64,000 bases of DNA from positions 226,970 through 290,969 of the forward strand of contig CAVYZK010000001.1 in the NCBI GenBank assembly GCA_963772935.1, read 5' to 3'. Source of the DNA: JANNNF01 sp963772935. Its GTDB lineage: Bacteria > Pseudomonadota > Alphaproteobacteria > Rhodobacterales > Rhodobacteraceae. Below the pieces are notes generated by a model. The model was not told where the DNA came from, did not search any database, and saw only the letters and a list, made by a program, of their open reading frames with translations. Each line of letters starts with the position of its first letter. The first letter of the stretch is position 1. Both the position numbers and the translations under genes were made by a program. This document shows, piece by piece, positions 35,144 to 44,889 of this stretch.

Positions 35144-38100
35144 TCACAAAATCAAGTCGGTCGCCACCGGGGTCATCCCGGTGATCAGGTCAAAGCGAAG
35201 GACGAAATCGGCGATGCCGTCGCCGTTCGTGTCGCCCTGCAACTGGGCAACGCCGCCCACCGTCGCGAGGCGCAGCTCTCCGGCGACATGGCCAAAGGCT
35301 GCGACGTCGATGAAGGCGAAAGCCTGGTCGCCCAGGGTCAGCGTATCGGCGTCGATGGCGGAAAGATCGATGTGATCCAGGCCCGAGACAAAGTCGCGGA
35401 TAAGGTCCGAGCCCGAACGCAGGCTGTCGCGCTGGGTGAAGACAAAGGTATCGCCGCCCGCCCCGCCCGAGAGGTCATCAATCCCAAGGCCGCCGGAGAT
35501 TTTGTCGTCGCCGTCGTCGCCCGAAAGCACATCGACGCCAGCCCCGCCATTCAGGTCATCGACGCCTGCTGCGCCCGACAGGCTGTCGTTGCCCGCCCCT
35601 CCCGTCAGCCCGTTGTCATCCGCCGAGCCAAGGATCGTATCGTCGCCTATCCCGCCCACCGCATCCTCGATATGGGTCTGGGTGGCTGTGCCGATCCCGG
35701 CCGTGATCGCGTCGACAATGTTTGACGAATTGGCGCTCAGGGTCACCACGGCGCCGCGGCCGAGTTGGCCCACCAGACCCTGGTAGGTCGACTCGTAGCC
35801 GCCCGCTACGGCAAAGATCGGGATGATCCCCGCCGCCTGCAAGGCTGAAGCGAGTTGCGCGATCATCGGGTAATCCTCGCCGATGCCGCCGCCGTCCATG
35901 ATGGCGTCGCCATTGTTCGCCGTCAGGATCCCCGCCGCCGCCCCATCGCCCGCCACATGGAAGGGCGCATCGGTGAACAGCACCACGAAGCGTGCCGAAT
36001 CCGCCCGGAACCCGGTTTCGGTCGCGTGGAGCGCCAGCTGCATAAGCGCCTCGATCTGCGCTTCGGGCGCGTCGCTACCGGACAGGTTGGTGACGCGGTT
36101 ATAGGTCGCCAGCAGCGTTGCAGCATCGGCGCTCAGCGCCTGTTCCAGCTTGTAGACCCATTCCCCCGCCACGCCAAAGGGCGAGATCGGCTTGTCGATG
36201 AAGGAGCTGACGCCGAAGGTCGCATTGGCCTGCACCGCCTGGATCGCCGCCACCAGTTGCGGCACCAGGCCTCGCACAGTGGCGATATCGTCACCGAAGC
36301 TGCCCGTCAGGTCTTGCAGGAACTGCACGTCCAGTGGCGAGGCCGTGCTGCCGCCGCCACCGATATGCACATGCTCGTTCTCGATGATGCAGTCGGTCGA
36401 GCCGGACAGGTCAAGGTAATCGTTGGCCGTGCCTTCAGAGGCATCCAGCGTGTCATGTCCAAGGAAGTCTTCGATCTCGGCCGATGCCCCGTTCAGATGA
36501 TAGTGGTCGTCGCCCGAACCTCCCGACAGGATGTCATGGCCCGATGTCGCATGAAGGTCATCGTCACCCTCACCGGCCAAGAGCAGGTCATTGCCCGCGC
36601 CCCCATCAATCGAGTCATTGCCTGCGCCGCCCTCCAGCACATTGTCGCCCATGCCGCCGGTCAGGCTATGCGCAGTGCCGCCCAGCCGGATGATCTCGGC
36701 ATCGCCGGTGAAGGTGATGCCGTCCTTCATCAGCACAACGGTGTCGGTCCCCGAGATATCGACGATGGTGGCGCCCGAGGCCGTCAGGACATAGGTGTCA
36801 TTGCCCGCCCCGCCATCCAGCGTATCGGCCCCGCCATTACCGGTCAGGGTGTCGTTGCCCTCCATCCCTGCCAGGCTATCGTTGCCGGTCGAACCGTCCA
36901 GAAGGTTCGCGTCGAGGTTCCCGGTGCCGGTCAGCCCGCCCTTGGTCAGGGTCAGGACATCGACCCCCAAGGTCATGGCCCAGCTGACAGAGGAAAGCAC
37001 AGTGTCTCGCCCACCTACGTCGGTCACTACGTCGCCAGTGTTGTCCACTTTGTAAGCGTCGTCGCCCAGGCCGCCGATCATCGTGTCGGCTCCGAGACCG
37101 CCCGAGATCGTATCGGCGAAATCGGTGCCTGTGATCACGTTGGCCAGACGATTGCCCGTGCCGACCCGCGCAGCACCGGTCAGGGTCAGGTTCTCGAGGT
37201 TGGTGCCCAGCACCATATCTGCCGACGAGACCACCGTGTCGACGCCCCCCGTCGCAGTCTCGGTGATCTTGTCCAACCCTTCGGTGAGATAGGTGTCGTT
37301 GCCCTTGCCGCCGACAAGCGTATCCGCGCCGAGTCTGCCGTCCAGGATGTCGGCCCCGGTAGAGCCTTTGATCGTGTTGGCGATGTCAGAGCCCGTGCCG
37401 GTCAGGCCGGCCTTCGTCAGGATCAGGGTCTCGACCTCGCCGCGCAAGGTGTAGGAGGCGCTTGCATAGACCGTATCGGTGCCCTCACCGGAAGCCTCGA
37501 TGACCTGGTCCAGCGCATTATCGATGTAATAGGTGTCGTTGCCCATCAGACCGCGCAGCGTGTCGATCCCCGCCTTGCCATCCAGCACGTTGTTCAACGC
37601 GTTGCCGGTGATCGCATTGACGCCGGTGTTGCCCGTGCCGCGCAATGCGGCGCCTTCCAGTGTTAGGTTCTCGACATTGGTTTCTAACACCCGATCGATC
37701 GAGGAGCGCACCAGGTCGATGCCGCCCGTGGCGGTCTCGATCACCACGTCGCCTGCGTCGGTCACGACATAGGTGTCGCCGCCCAGGCCGCCCGCCATCG
37801 TGTCATTGCCCGCACCGCCGGAAAGCATGTTGACGCCTGTCGTGCCAGTCAGCATGTTGTCCAGCGCATTGCCGGTGGCGTCGCCGGCGAGGTCTGTCAG
37901 GGTCAGATTCTCGATCCCGTCCGCCAGCCCGAAGCTGATCGAGGATATGACCGTGTCCACGCCTTCGACCGGGGCTTCGACCGCGGTGTCCCCGACATTG
38001 TCCACGAGGTAAAGGTCATCGCCCGCGCCGCCGGTCATGCTGTCGGCACCGGTACCGCCGTCAATCGTGTCGTTGCCCGCGTCGGTCGAGATCGTGTCGT

Positions 38101-39652
38101 TGCCGCCCAAGGCCATCAGGTTGTCATTGCCCGAGCCGATGGCGTGATATGCCCCGCCATAGCCCGCCCCGATCAGGTCCGCGCCCGCGCTGCCATAGGT
38201 GTTGGTATCGCGCACCCAGCCCGCCGGAGTATAGAGCACCTGCACGCCTTCGCCCATGCCCGGCGTGCCAATGATCAGATCCGCGGTCCCGTCGCCATTC
38301 AGGTCTCCGGCCACTGCGATCGAGGACCCCGCGAGGCTGCCCGCAGCCCCCACGATCTTGGCACCGCCGATCGACTGCGAGATCTCAGACAGGTTCACCG
38401 CGCGGTACAGCTGGTCGCCCCAGATGATCTGGACCGCCCCGGCATTCGCTCCGCCCTCGGTATCGCCCGGCGTGCCGAGGATCAGGTCCGCGACGCCATC
38501 ACGGTTCAGGTCGGCATTGCCCAGGACCCGCAGCCCGGCCAGGTTGCCGCCCGAGATCTTGACACCGCCGATCCCTGCCGCCACATCCGCGAGGTTGACG
38601 TCCACATGCCCAGTCTGGCCAAAGACCAAATAGGCTGCGTTCGTCCCGCCCACCAGGATGTCATGCAGCCCGTCGCCGTTCACGTCGCCGGCGTCCGAGA
38701 CCGAGGCCCCTGCGCCCACGCCCGCCTCGCCGGTGATCTTGTAGCCCGAGGCCAAGGCACCCAGGTTCACCGTTGCCCCCGAGGCCTGGCCATCGACGAC
38801 CCAGACCGCACCTGCGCCGCCACCTGCCGTAGCGCTGCCCAAAACGACTTCGGACCGCCCGTCGGCATTCTGGTCGGTCAGCGCCGCCACGGCCTCACCG
38901 ATCCGGTCCCCCGCTGCCGCGCCTAGGATCGCGAAACCGCCGGTCCCGGCTGCCACGTTATTCAGCAGAACCGCCGGATCGGTCGCCTTGCCCCAGACGA
39001 TATAGGCCGCCCCGGCATCTGCGCCGCCCGCATCGTTGCCGGGCGCGCCTATCAGCACGTCGGTCTTGCTATCGCCGTTCATGTCCCCGACCGAGGTCAT
39101 CGACCAGCCCGCCATGTCGCCCGCCGCCTGGCCCTTGATCGCATAGCCTTTGCCACCTCCTGTGAAGGGATCGGCGAGGTCGACACCGCTGCCCAGTCCG
39201 CCGGCCGCCTTACCCCAGAGGACAAAGCCTGCGCCCGCGTCACTCGCCGCGCCGACCGCCATGCCCGGAGCGCCCACCAGTATTTCGCCCAAGTGGTCGC
39301 CGTTCAGATCCGCAACTGCGCCCACCGCAAAGCCCGCCATGTCCCCCGAACGGACGCCGTCGATGATGATCACATCTGGCGTCCCATGCGAGGCATCCTG
39401 CGTTGAGCCTGCGACTGCCTGGCCGAGGGTGACGAAGACGCGCCCAGCATCGACCGCCTTGTCGTTGCTCCCCGGCGTGCCAATGATCAGATCGGCGAAA
39501 CCGTCGCCGTTGAGGTCGACCGAGCCTGCCACGGCACCCGGAAGTGACAGCGGCGTCGCCGTCATGTCGCCCGGAGCCGGAGAGGTCAGGGTATAGCCGC
39601 CCCCCGAGTTAATGGTGGCGCGCAGCAGAATCTTGTTTGCAGGTATGGTCAT
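35144..39652 (-). CDS. Integrin-like RTX protein: seven FG-GAP repeats, RTX, vWA with MIDAS
   Basis: A 1,502-residue protein. Residues about 20-480 hold seven FG-GAP repeats, each with a calcium loop such as DLNGDGFADLIIG, DLNGDHLGEILVG or DMNGDSKTDVLIG, the number that forms an integrin alpha-type propeller. Residues about 500-1,090 are RTX and ENLTLTG-xx-GTGN repeats. A vWA domain at about 1,108-1,320 begins PLDVQFLQDLTGSFGDD (MIDAS DxTxS) and continues through FGVSSFIDKP and VVLFTDAPFHVAGDG, resembling the integrin beta head. A further RTX block and a type I secretion C-terminus follow. It has no Sec signal. It is likely a calcium-dependent adhesin at the cell surface; the ligand is unknown. 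Confidence 0.85.
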   Translation of the reverse strand: MTIPANKILLRATINSGGGYTLTSPAPGDMTATPLSLPGAVAGSVDLNGDGFADLIIGTPGSNDKAVDAGRVFVTLGQAVAGSTQDASHGTPDVIIIDGVRSGDMAGFAVGAVADLNGDHLGEILVGAPGMAVGAASDAGAGFVLWGKAAGGLGSGVDLADPFTGGGKGYAIKGQAAGDMAGWSMTSVGDMNGDSKTDVLIGAPGNDAGGADAGAAYIVWGKATDPAVLLNNVAAGTGGFAILGAAAGDRIGEAVAALTDQNADGRSEVVLGSATAGGGAGAVWVVDGQASGATVNLGALASGYKITGEAGVGAGASVSDAGDVNGDGLHDILVGGTNAAYLVFGQTGHVDVNLADVAAGIGGVKISGGNLAGLRVLGNADLNRDGVADLILGTPGDTEGGANAGAVQIIWGDQLYRAVNLSEISQSIGGAKIVGAAGSLAGSSIAVAGDLNGDGTADLIIGTPGMGEGVQVLYTPAGWVRDTNTYGSAGADLIGAGYGGAYHAIGSGNDNLMALGGNDTISTDAGNDTIDGGTGADSMTGGAGDDLYLVDNVGDTAVEAPVEGVDTVISSISFGLADGIENLTLTDLAGDATGNALDNMLTGTTGVNMLSGGAGNDTMAGGLGGDTYVVTDAGDVVIETATGGIDLVRSSIDRVLETNVENLTLEGAALRGTGNTGVNAITGNALNNVLDGKAGIDTLRGLMGNDTYYIDNALDQVIEASGEGTDTVYASASYTLRGEVETLILTKAGLTGTGSDIANTIKGSTGADILDGRLGADTLVGGKGNDTYLTEGLDKITETATGGVDTVVSSADMVLGTNLENLTLTGAARVGTGNRLANVITGTDFADTISGGLGADTMIGGLGDDAYKVDNTGDVVTDVGGRDTVLSSVSWAMTLGVDVLTLTKGGLTGTGNLDANLLDGSTGNDSLAGMEGNDTLTGNGGADTLDGGAGNDTYVLTASGATIVDISGTDTVVLMKDGITFTGDAEIIRLGGTAHSLTGGMGDNVLEGGAGNDSIDGGAGNDLLLAGEGDDDLHATSGHDILSGGSGDDHYHLNGASAEIEDFLGHDTLDASEGTANDYLDLSGSTDCIIENEHVHIGGGGSTASPLDVQFLQDLTGSFGDDIATVRGLVPQLVAAIQAVQANATFGVSSFIDKPISPFGVAGEWVYKLEQALSADAATLLATYNRVTNLSGSDAPEAQIEALMQLALHATETGFRADSARFVVLFTDAPFHVAGDGAAAGILTANNGDAIMDGGGIGEDYPMIAQLASALQAAGIIPIFAVAGGYESTYQGLVGQLGRGAVVTLSANSSNIVDAITAGIGTATQTHIEDAVGGIGDDTILGSADDNGLTGGAGNDSLSGAAGVDDLNGGAGVDVLSGDDGDDKISGGLGIDDLSGGAGGDTFVFTQRDSLRSGSDLIRDFVSGLDHIDLSAIDADTLTLGDQAFAFIDVAAFGHVAGELRLATVGGVAQLQGDTNGDGIADFVLRFDLITGMTPVATDLIL

Positions 39653-39802
39653 GGGTCACCCAAGAATGGAAAGCTTGCCAAGCACTCCCTGTATTTCCCA
39701 AGTTCCGGTCAATAAGCCTGAAGGTCTATTGCGGCGGCCTGAACCAGATGTCTAAACGCCTGGAACGGCCATAAGCAGAAGCATACGCGCGGGAACAGCC
39801 TG

Positions 39803-40309
39803 TCAGACGCTTTTGGACCGCAGGGGGTCACCTTCGCCGGGCATCAGCTTTTCAACGAAGACCGCGCTCAGTTGCGCACGGTTTGACGTATCGGATTTGC
39901 TATAGATTTTCGCGAGCTGAGCCCGCACCGTCCCAACGGCAGAACCCCGGATCTGCGCAATTCTTTCCAACTCAAATCCCTTCAGAGACAAGATCACGAC
40001 GTCTCTCTCGGCTTTGGTCAGGCTCCAGAGGTCGAAATGTTCCTCCATCACCTTCAAGAACTCGCCCGAAGCGATGGCGAGTGCCGAGCTCTGGGCCCGC
40101 GCCGTCCTCAGGCTTCGCAGGAGTTCCCGGCCGACAACGACGATCCCGATCCCAAGCGCAAGCGCGACCGACGCCTCGCTGATCGGATGAAGCCCGGTCG
40201 GGTCGTGCGACAACTCCTCTGCCGCATCCATGAGAAAGAAGACCATCGCCAGGGCCTGAATGCCAAGGACGACGGCTAAACCAAGGGGAATCAAACGCTC
40301 GTTCTTCAT
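39803..40309 (-). CDS. Membrane-anchored LuxR-type HTH regulator
   Basis: A 168-residue protein with two N-terminal membrane segments (IPLGLAVVLGIQALAMVFFL, residues about 6-25, and SVALALGIGIVVVGRELL, about 45-62). A linker follows, then a LuxR-type HTH (LTKAERDVVILSLKGFELER to VGTVRAQLAKIYSKSDTSNR, residues about 95-145). The start is MKNERLIPLG at 40309; the longer frame reads through the preceding gap. There is no receiver domain, so signals may reach it through the membrane part. It lies 150 bp upstream of the integrin-like RTX operon on the same strand and may control it. Confidence 0.82.
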   Translation of the reverse strand: MKNERLIPLGLAVVLGIQALAMVFFLMDAAEELSHDPTGLHPISEASVALALGIGIVVVGRELLRSLRTARAQSSALAIASGEFLKVMEEHFDLWSLTKAERDVVILSLKGFELERIAQIRGSAVGTVRAQLAKIYSKSDTSNRAQLSAVFVEKLMPGEGDPLRSKSV

Positions 40310-40433
40310 CGCGACACGCCAAAAGCAAAGAACCCGGTGCCGTCTGCGGTGCAGCACCGAGCCAAAGGTCCGGAGCGGCCATGGGCGACCCAGAGCCAAG
40401 TTTCCCACAGATCGGCAGCGGGCGTAAGACATA

Positions 40434-40685
40434 TCAGATGCTGACACCGAATAGCCGCCCAACCCCGGCCGTGATTACCATCGCCGCGGCGCCCCAGAAC
40501 AGGACCCGCAACGTCGCCGGTGTACGTGGGGCACCGCCTGCCTCAGCCCCCAAGGCACCAAGACCCGCAAGCGCCAGAAGTGTGACGCCGACGACATACC
40601 AGATGATGCCTTCGGTCGGTGCGAGTGCGGCAGCGGCCACCCGCCCTAAGGCAAAGGTGAAGTCATCTGCCGAGAGTTTAGCCAA
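40434..40685 (-). pseudogene. VIT1/CCC1-family iron/manganese transporter, C-terminal fragment
   Basis: The frame encodes about 83 residues with two hydrophobic helices (EGIIWYVVGVTLLALAGLGA and LRVLFWGAAAMVITAGVGRL) joined by a GGAPRTPATLR turn. That is the pattern of the last two membrane segments of VIT1/CCC1 divalent-cation transporters. There is no ATG in a sensible place (only TTG at 40685), and the cytosolic metal-binding part and first membrane segments are missing. Probably the tail of a gene lost by rearrangement; sequence to its right is also degraded. Confidence 0.5.
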
Positions 40686-40699
40686 GGTAGCCCGGTCGG

Positions 40700-41280
40700 C
40701 ATGAGGCAGTTCCCAACGCCCGGGACAAAATTGTCAACCAACACCACTCCGTCCGCCGCATGGATCTGGTTGACAGAGACAACGCAATGCCCTCTGCATT
40801 CAACCGGGTCAATGCCCGTCACCCAATCCGCGCCGTTGCACAAGTCACCACACTGGATACACACGGTAGTCGAGGCCTCTCCGGCCGGGGTCAAGTCAAA
40901 GGTATCGAACCCGGTGCTGCCGATCAGCGTGGAAATGCCACGGTCGATCATTACTTCACTCCGGTCTGTGCCGATGACCATCTCGCTCACGCCGATGTAG
41001 CGGAACCGTTCAAGACCAGTGGCATGCCAGGCCCCGGCCAGGCCGTTGAGTAGGATGTCTCCGGTGGTGACAGGCGCGCTGGCTTCGAGGCTTTGTTCGG
41101 CACCGGATCAGCAGGTTGTTGATCTCCTGCATGTCCAGCCCGGCACCGCCGGCAAAGGTCGAGCCTATGCCCGCATTGTGGCAAAGCCGTCAATCGAGCC
41201 ATAGATTGTGGCCGCAAGCACCGGGGCGTCATTGGGGGCCGTCACGCTTATAGAAATCTGTTACGTGGTGACCGCACTCT
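40700..41280 (-). pseudogene. Degraded fragment, possibly of a secreted RTX-like protein
   Basis: Leftward frames give connected phrases separated by frameshifts: ATIYGSIDGFATMR, GLDMQEINNLLI, VTTGDILLNGLAGAWHATG, then VSEMVIGTDRSEVMIDRGIS and STGFDTFDLTPAGE, with a cysteine-containing end (CIQCGDLCNG). The style recalls repetitive secreted proteins of this group, but there is no intact domain and I do not assign a family. Several stops interrupt it. Confidence 0.3.
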
Positions 41281-41447
41281 GGTTGCCAATGGCAAGCGCA
41301 CCGAAGGTGCCGGGCCCAAAAAGCTGACACTGTCGGTCAGGTCGCCATCACGCAACGTCAACTGTCTCGAGCCGGCAAGCACGACGTCCTCGGTTAACCA
41401 AGGCGGTGATGTCTTCCGTGACAGACTTTTCCTAGGTTGCCTCCTTA

Positions 41448-41500
41448 AATTCCTGAAAAAGGACCGCACCATCAATCCGAAGAATTGAACACATAAAGCC
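41448..41500 (-). repeat. Short remnant of an IS481 end
   Basis: The segment with CTCCTTAAATTCCTGAAAAA, then GGACCGCACCATCAAT and TTGAACAC, parallels 1206-1256 (CTCCATTCCTGCAAAAGGAT, then CGCACCATCAAA and TCAAACAC), the outer end of the IS481 remnant. Only this end survives here. It shows that two places in the window once carried the same element. Confidence 0.5.
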
Positions 41501-41768
41501 AACTTGGAATGTGACCGACCGGAATGCCCATCTCCGCTTGCACTGCGGCCGACACTTTGCTGAAGCGTTGGTCGAACGTCAGCTTTCGGGGGTGCGGCTA
41601 CGCAGCAATAGTTGGCGTTGACCGGCACCTTTGGGCCGGTCACGCCTTTCGCGGCGGCGGGTCGGCGGGGACCGCAGGACCTCTCACTCGCTATCCCGCA
41701 GCATATAGCTTTGAACCGCTTAGCCCTTCAAGAAACGTTGGCCTGACCGCCCTCAAAACAACCCGGCA

Positions 41769-42653
41769 CTAGGCCCGCAACGCCTCGATCACCGTGCGCA
41801 GGCCGGCGGATTGGTGCCGACGCGACGGGTAGTAGAGGTGAAGCCAGTCCTCGGGCGGGCACCAGTCATCAAGGCAGACGACAAGCTGTCCAAGGGCCAC
41901 AAGCGGTCTTGCACGCTCCTCCCAGACATAGGCCAGCCCGGCGCCGGACACGGCCGCCGCGATCATCAACTCGTGGTCATCCATCGACAACGGCCCCTGC
42001 GGCTGAAAGTCGATGGCCCGTTCCCCTTGGCGGAACGACCACGGATAAGGCGTGCCGTTGGGGTAGATGTTGCGGATGCAGGTGTGGCCCGGCAAATCCT
42101 CGGGCACAGTCGGGATCTGGCGTGTCGCAAAGTAGCGGGGCGACCCGACCACGATCAGGCGCAGGCGCGGCCGGATCCGCACTGCCGTCATCCCGTCGCG
42201 CAGGCTCTCTCCCAGCCGGATACCCGCATCGTACCCTTCCTCGACAATATCGACCAGCCGGTCCGTCGCCACGATCTCCAGTTGCAACTGCGGGTTTTCG
42301 GCGGTCAGCCGACCCATCACCGGGCCAAAGACAAACGGCGCGACGGAGTTCGGGGCGTTGATCCGCACCTTGCCAAAGGGCGTGTCGCGGAACTGGTTCA
42401 GCGCATCCAGCGCGGTCCCAATCTCGGCAAATGCCGGAGACAGCCGCGCGAGCAGCATCGCTCCGGCATCAGTCAGCGACACGCTGCGCGTGGTGCGGTG
42501 CAGCAGACGAAGACCCACGCGCTCCTCAAGCCCGCTGATGGCATGGCTGATGGCCGAGGCGGTCACGCCCCGCTCCTCAGCGGCCCGGCGAAAGCTGCGA
42601 TGGCGGGCGACCGCATCGAAAGCGGCGAGTTCCGACAGATCAGTGGCGCGCAT
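41769..42653 (-). CDS. LysR-family regulator divergent from the VOC/SDR pair
   Basis: A 294-residue LysR protein. The HTH reads AFDAVARHRSFRRAAEERGV followed by ASAISHAISGLEERVGLRLL; the effector domain carries the usual PYPWSFRQGERAIDFQPQG stretch of the DsdC/AaeR-like subgroup. The start is MRATDLSEL at 42653; in-frame codons upstream would run through the divergent promoter. It is transcribed away from the VOC protein gene at 42763 and probably controls it and the SDR. Confidence 0.9.
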   Translation of the reverse strand: MRATDLSELAAFDAVARHRSFRRAAEERGVTASAISHAISGLEERVGLRLLHRTTRSVSLTDAGAMLLARLSPAFAEIGTALDALNQFRDTPFGKVRINAPNSVAPFVFGPVMGRLTAENPQLQLEIVATDRLVDIVEEGYDAGIRLGESLRDGMTAVRIRPRLRLIVVGSPRYFATRQIPTVPEDLPGHTCIRNIYPNGTPYPWSFRQGERAIDFQPQGPLSMDDHELMIAAAVSGAGLAYVWEERARPLVALGQLVVCLDDWCPPEDWLHLYYPSRRHQSAGLRTVIEALRA

Positions 42654-42762
42654 AGATGAATCCAGCTCAGCATTGTTGCGAAGAGTATGCGAGTTATCAG
42701 ACTTATCGTAAAGCGTCACATTGCTCTCACGGGCCGGATACGCCGGCCAGAGGAGAGATACG
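42654..42762. promoter_or_regulatory. Divergent promoter region with LysR-type dyads
   Basis: The gap contains GAGTTATCAGACTTATCGTA (42697-42716) with repeated TTATC cores, overlapping the likely promoters of both genes, and an AGAGGAGAG ribosome site before the ATG at 42763. Assignment rests on position and partial symmetry. Confidence 0.35.
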
Positions 42763-43221
42763 ATGCCTGACTTCATCCCACCCACCGCCAACACCGCCTC
42801 GCCCTTTGCCGACATGCGCGGTCACCATGTCGCGGTCCGCACCCCGGAACTTGAGGCTGCGAAACGCTGGTATGTCGAGAAGCTGGATTTCCGCGTGGTC
42901 GCCGAATGGGATTATGCCGACGAAAAGCTGGCCTATCTGGCCCCCGCCACCGACGACCAGTTCTACATCGAGATCCTCGGCGGCGGCGATCCGCAGCCGC
43001 AGGACGTGCGCCCCTATACCGACCTTGGCGACAGCCTGAAATACGCGGGCTACCACCACTTCTGCCTCAGCGTCACCAGCGTGGAGCAGACGGTCGAAAT
43101 CCTGCGGTCGCGCGGTGTGACCATTGTCACCGAGCCTTTCACCTTGCCCGCGATCAGCCGTCGGCTGGCGTTCTTTGCCGACCCCTTTGGCAATCTGATC
43201 GAACTGGCCGAAGTCATCTAA
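42763..43221 (+). CDS. VOC (glyoxalase/bleomycin resistance) family protein
   Basis: A 152-residue single-module VOC protein. Metal-ligand candidates sit in GHHVAVRTPE (His near 22), YIEILGG (Glu near 70), HHFCLSV (His near 92) and LIELAEV (Glu near 147), the four positions expected for a metallo-VOC enzyme. The start at 42763 is supported by AGAGGAGAG. It is followed after 54 nt by an SDR on the same strand. Such pairs often deal with reactive carbonyls; the substrate here is unknown. Confidence 0.87.
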   Translation: MPDFIPPTANTASPFADMRGHHVAVRTPELEAAKRWYVEKLDFRVVAEWDYADEKLAYLAPATDDQFYIEILGGGDPQPQDVRPYTDLGDSLKYAGYHHFCLSVTSVEQTVEILRSRGVTIVTEPFTLPAISRRLAFFADPFGNLIELAEVI

Positions 43222-43275
43222 CTCCAGCACCCGCGCCACCCGGCGCGGGCCACCACAGTCACAAAGGAAAGTCCC

Positions 43276-44100
43276 ATGAAAACCTGGTTCATCACCGGTG
43301 CCGCGCGCGGCTTTGGCGCGTTGGTTGCCGCATTGGCGCTGGCCAACGGCAACAACGTCGTCGCCACCGCCCGCAATCCCAAGGCGCTGACGGATCGCCT
43401 TGGCGCGCATCCCAATCTGTTGCCGCTGGCGCTGGATGTCACCGACGAGCGGCAGTCCATCGCCGCAACGGCCGCCGCTGTCGACCGCTTTGGTCGGATC
43501 GACGTGCTCTTGAACAACGCGGGCTTTGGCGTGATGGGCGCGGTAGAGGAAACAACGGCGGCAGAGGTCGAGGCCGTTTATCGCACCAACGTCTTCGGCC
43601 TGCTGAACGTCACCCGTGCGGTGCTGCCGCACATGAGGGCTGCCCGATCGGGGCGCATTCTCAACATCTCCTCCATCGGCGGCTATCGCGGGGCGGCGGG
43701 GTTCGGGATCTATTCCTCGACCAAATTCGCGGTCGAAGGCCTTAGTGAAGCCCTGCATGGCGAGCTGGCACCGCTCGGGATCCAAGTGACCGTGATCGAG
43801 CCTGGCTACTTCCGCACCGATTTCCTTGACTCCACATCCCTGATGATCAGCCCGGCCAGCATCGCGGATTATGCCGCGACGGCAGGTCGGGTACGGCAGG
43901 TTGCAGCAGACCTTAGCTACAACCAGCCGGGCGACCCGGCCAAGCTGGCGCAGGTGATCGTGGACTTCGCCGGTGTGGAAAACCCGCCGCTGCGTCTGCC
44001 CATTGGCAGCGATACGGTCGCCGCAATCGAGGCCAAGCATCTGGCCGATGCGGCGATACTGGCGGACTGGCGAAAGGTGGCCGTGTCTACCGACTTTTGA
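43276..44100 (+). CDS. Short-chain dehydrogenase/reductase
   Basis: A 274-residue classical SDR with cofactor motif ITGAARGFGALVAALAL, an arginine after strand 2 (ATARNPK) favouring NADP, LLNNAGFGVMG, catalytic Ser in ISSIGGYRG and YxxxK in YSSTKFAVEGLSE. It follows the VOC gene with an AAAGGAAAG ribosome site. Regulation by the divergent LysR is likely. The substrate is not evident. Confidence 0.9.
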   Translation: MKTWFITGAARGFGALVAALALANGNNVVATARNPKALTDRLGAHPNLLPLALDVTDERQSIAATAAAVDRFGRIDVLLNNAGFGVMGAVEETTAAEVEAVYRTNVFGLLNVTRAVLPHMRAARSGRILNISSIGGYRGAAGFGIYSSTKFAVEGLSEALHGELAPLGIQVTVIEPGYFRTDFLDSTSLMISPASIADYAATAGRVRQVAADLSYNQPGDPAKLAQVIVDFAGVENPPLRLPIGSDTVAAIEAKHLADAAILADWRKVAVSTDF

Positions 44101-44544
44101 GGCTCGCGGTCTCTGCGGACAGCGTATCTGCATATTGCAGAGAACCCGAAGGCTACGGCAAAGCGATGCGGCGGCAACCACTGGCGCATCGGAAAAGGAT
44201 CTCCGCCTGATGTGAACCGCTGGCATCGTGGACAGGATTTCCTTACGGCACGACCCAAGCGACTGTCTTGCGGCCTGCCGCCAAGCAGCATCGGGTCGAT
44301 CTGGCCGTCGGCTTTGGGCCGAGCTCTCGGAGTATACCGGGTGCGGCCGTGCCCACCGTACCTTTCGGAAAGCCGTCTGATGGTGCTGCGGCTTGGCTGG
44401 CGCGGAAACCTTGCCGGAGCAGACGTTCGAACGGAACGCAGCGAGCGGAGATCGGTCGGATGGCAGCGCTGATGGTGATCGCAGAAAGACTGGATGGTGA
44501 TTATTCGTGCGACGCACAGAGAACTATCCTGCGCTTTCCCTACA

Positions 44545-44880
44545 CCGACTGCGAGTCGCAATACTGTGCCCATCCCTACCAAAAGATTCTACGCAGGCAT
44601 GGGTTCAGCCTATCGATGAGCGGCAAGGGCGATTGCTATGATAACTCGGCCCCCTGTCGGCAGAATTGCTGTGCAAATCGCCTGCCGGGCAATGGTTGAA
44701 AGCGTCTTCATAGCCCTGAAGGCCGAACTGGTCAGGAGCAGCGACTGGCACAGCCGGCGCGACGTCGAAATCGCAATCTTCGACTACATCAATGGCGTCT
44801 ACAACCCGCGCGGGAAACACTCAGTCCCAGGCTGGACATCACACTTGGCATTCGAACACAGGGCCGCCCAAGATGAGCAC
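44545..44880 (+). pseudogene. IS3-family OrfB, C-terminal remnant
   Basis: Frames with a shift near 44695 give DCESQYCAHPYQKILRRHGF, then LSMSGKGDCYDNSA, then in another frame VFIALKAELVRSSDWHSRRD and INGVYNPRGKHSVPGW. This is the end of an IS3 OrfB: the second Asp region, the NS(A/P) loop and the last helices. The ESFF-type catalytic Glu region is garbled. Preceding bases (44200-44540) have no clear homology. Confidence 0.7.
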
Positions 44881-44889
44881 CAGACCGGA

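Noticed and set aside
35855..37666. A 603-codon plus-strand frame opposite the integrin-like RTX gene
   Set aside because: It is antisense to the repetitive RTX sequence and its composition (many His, Arg, Gln) is that of a shadow frame.
42727..44517. A 596-codon minus-strand frame across the VOC and SDR genes
   Set aside because: Both genes underneath have clear family motifs and ribosome sites; the antisense frame has none.
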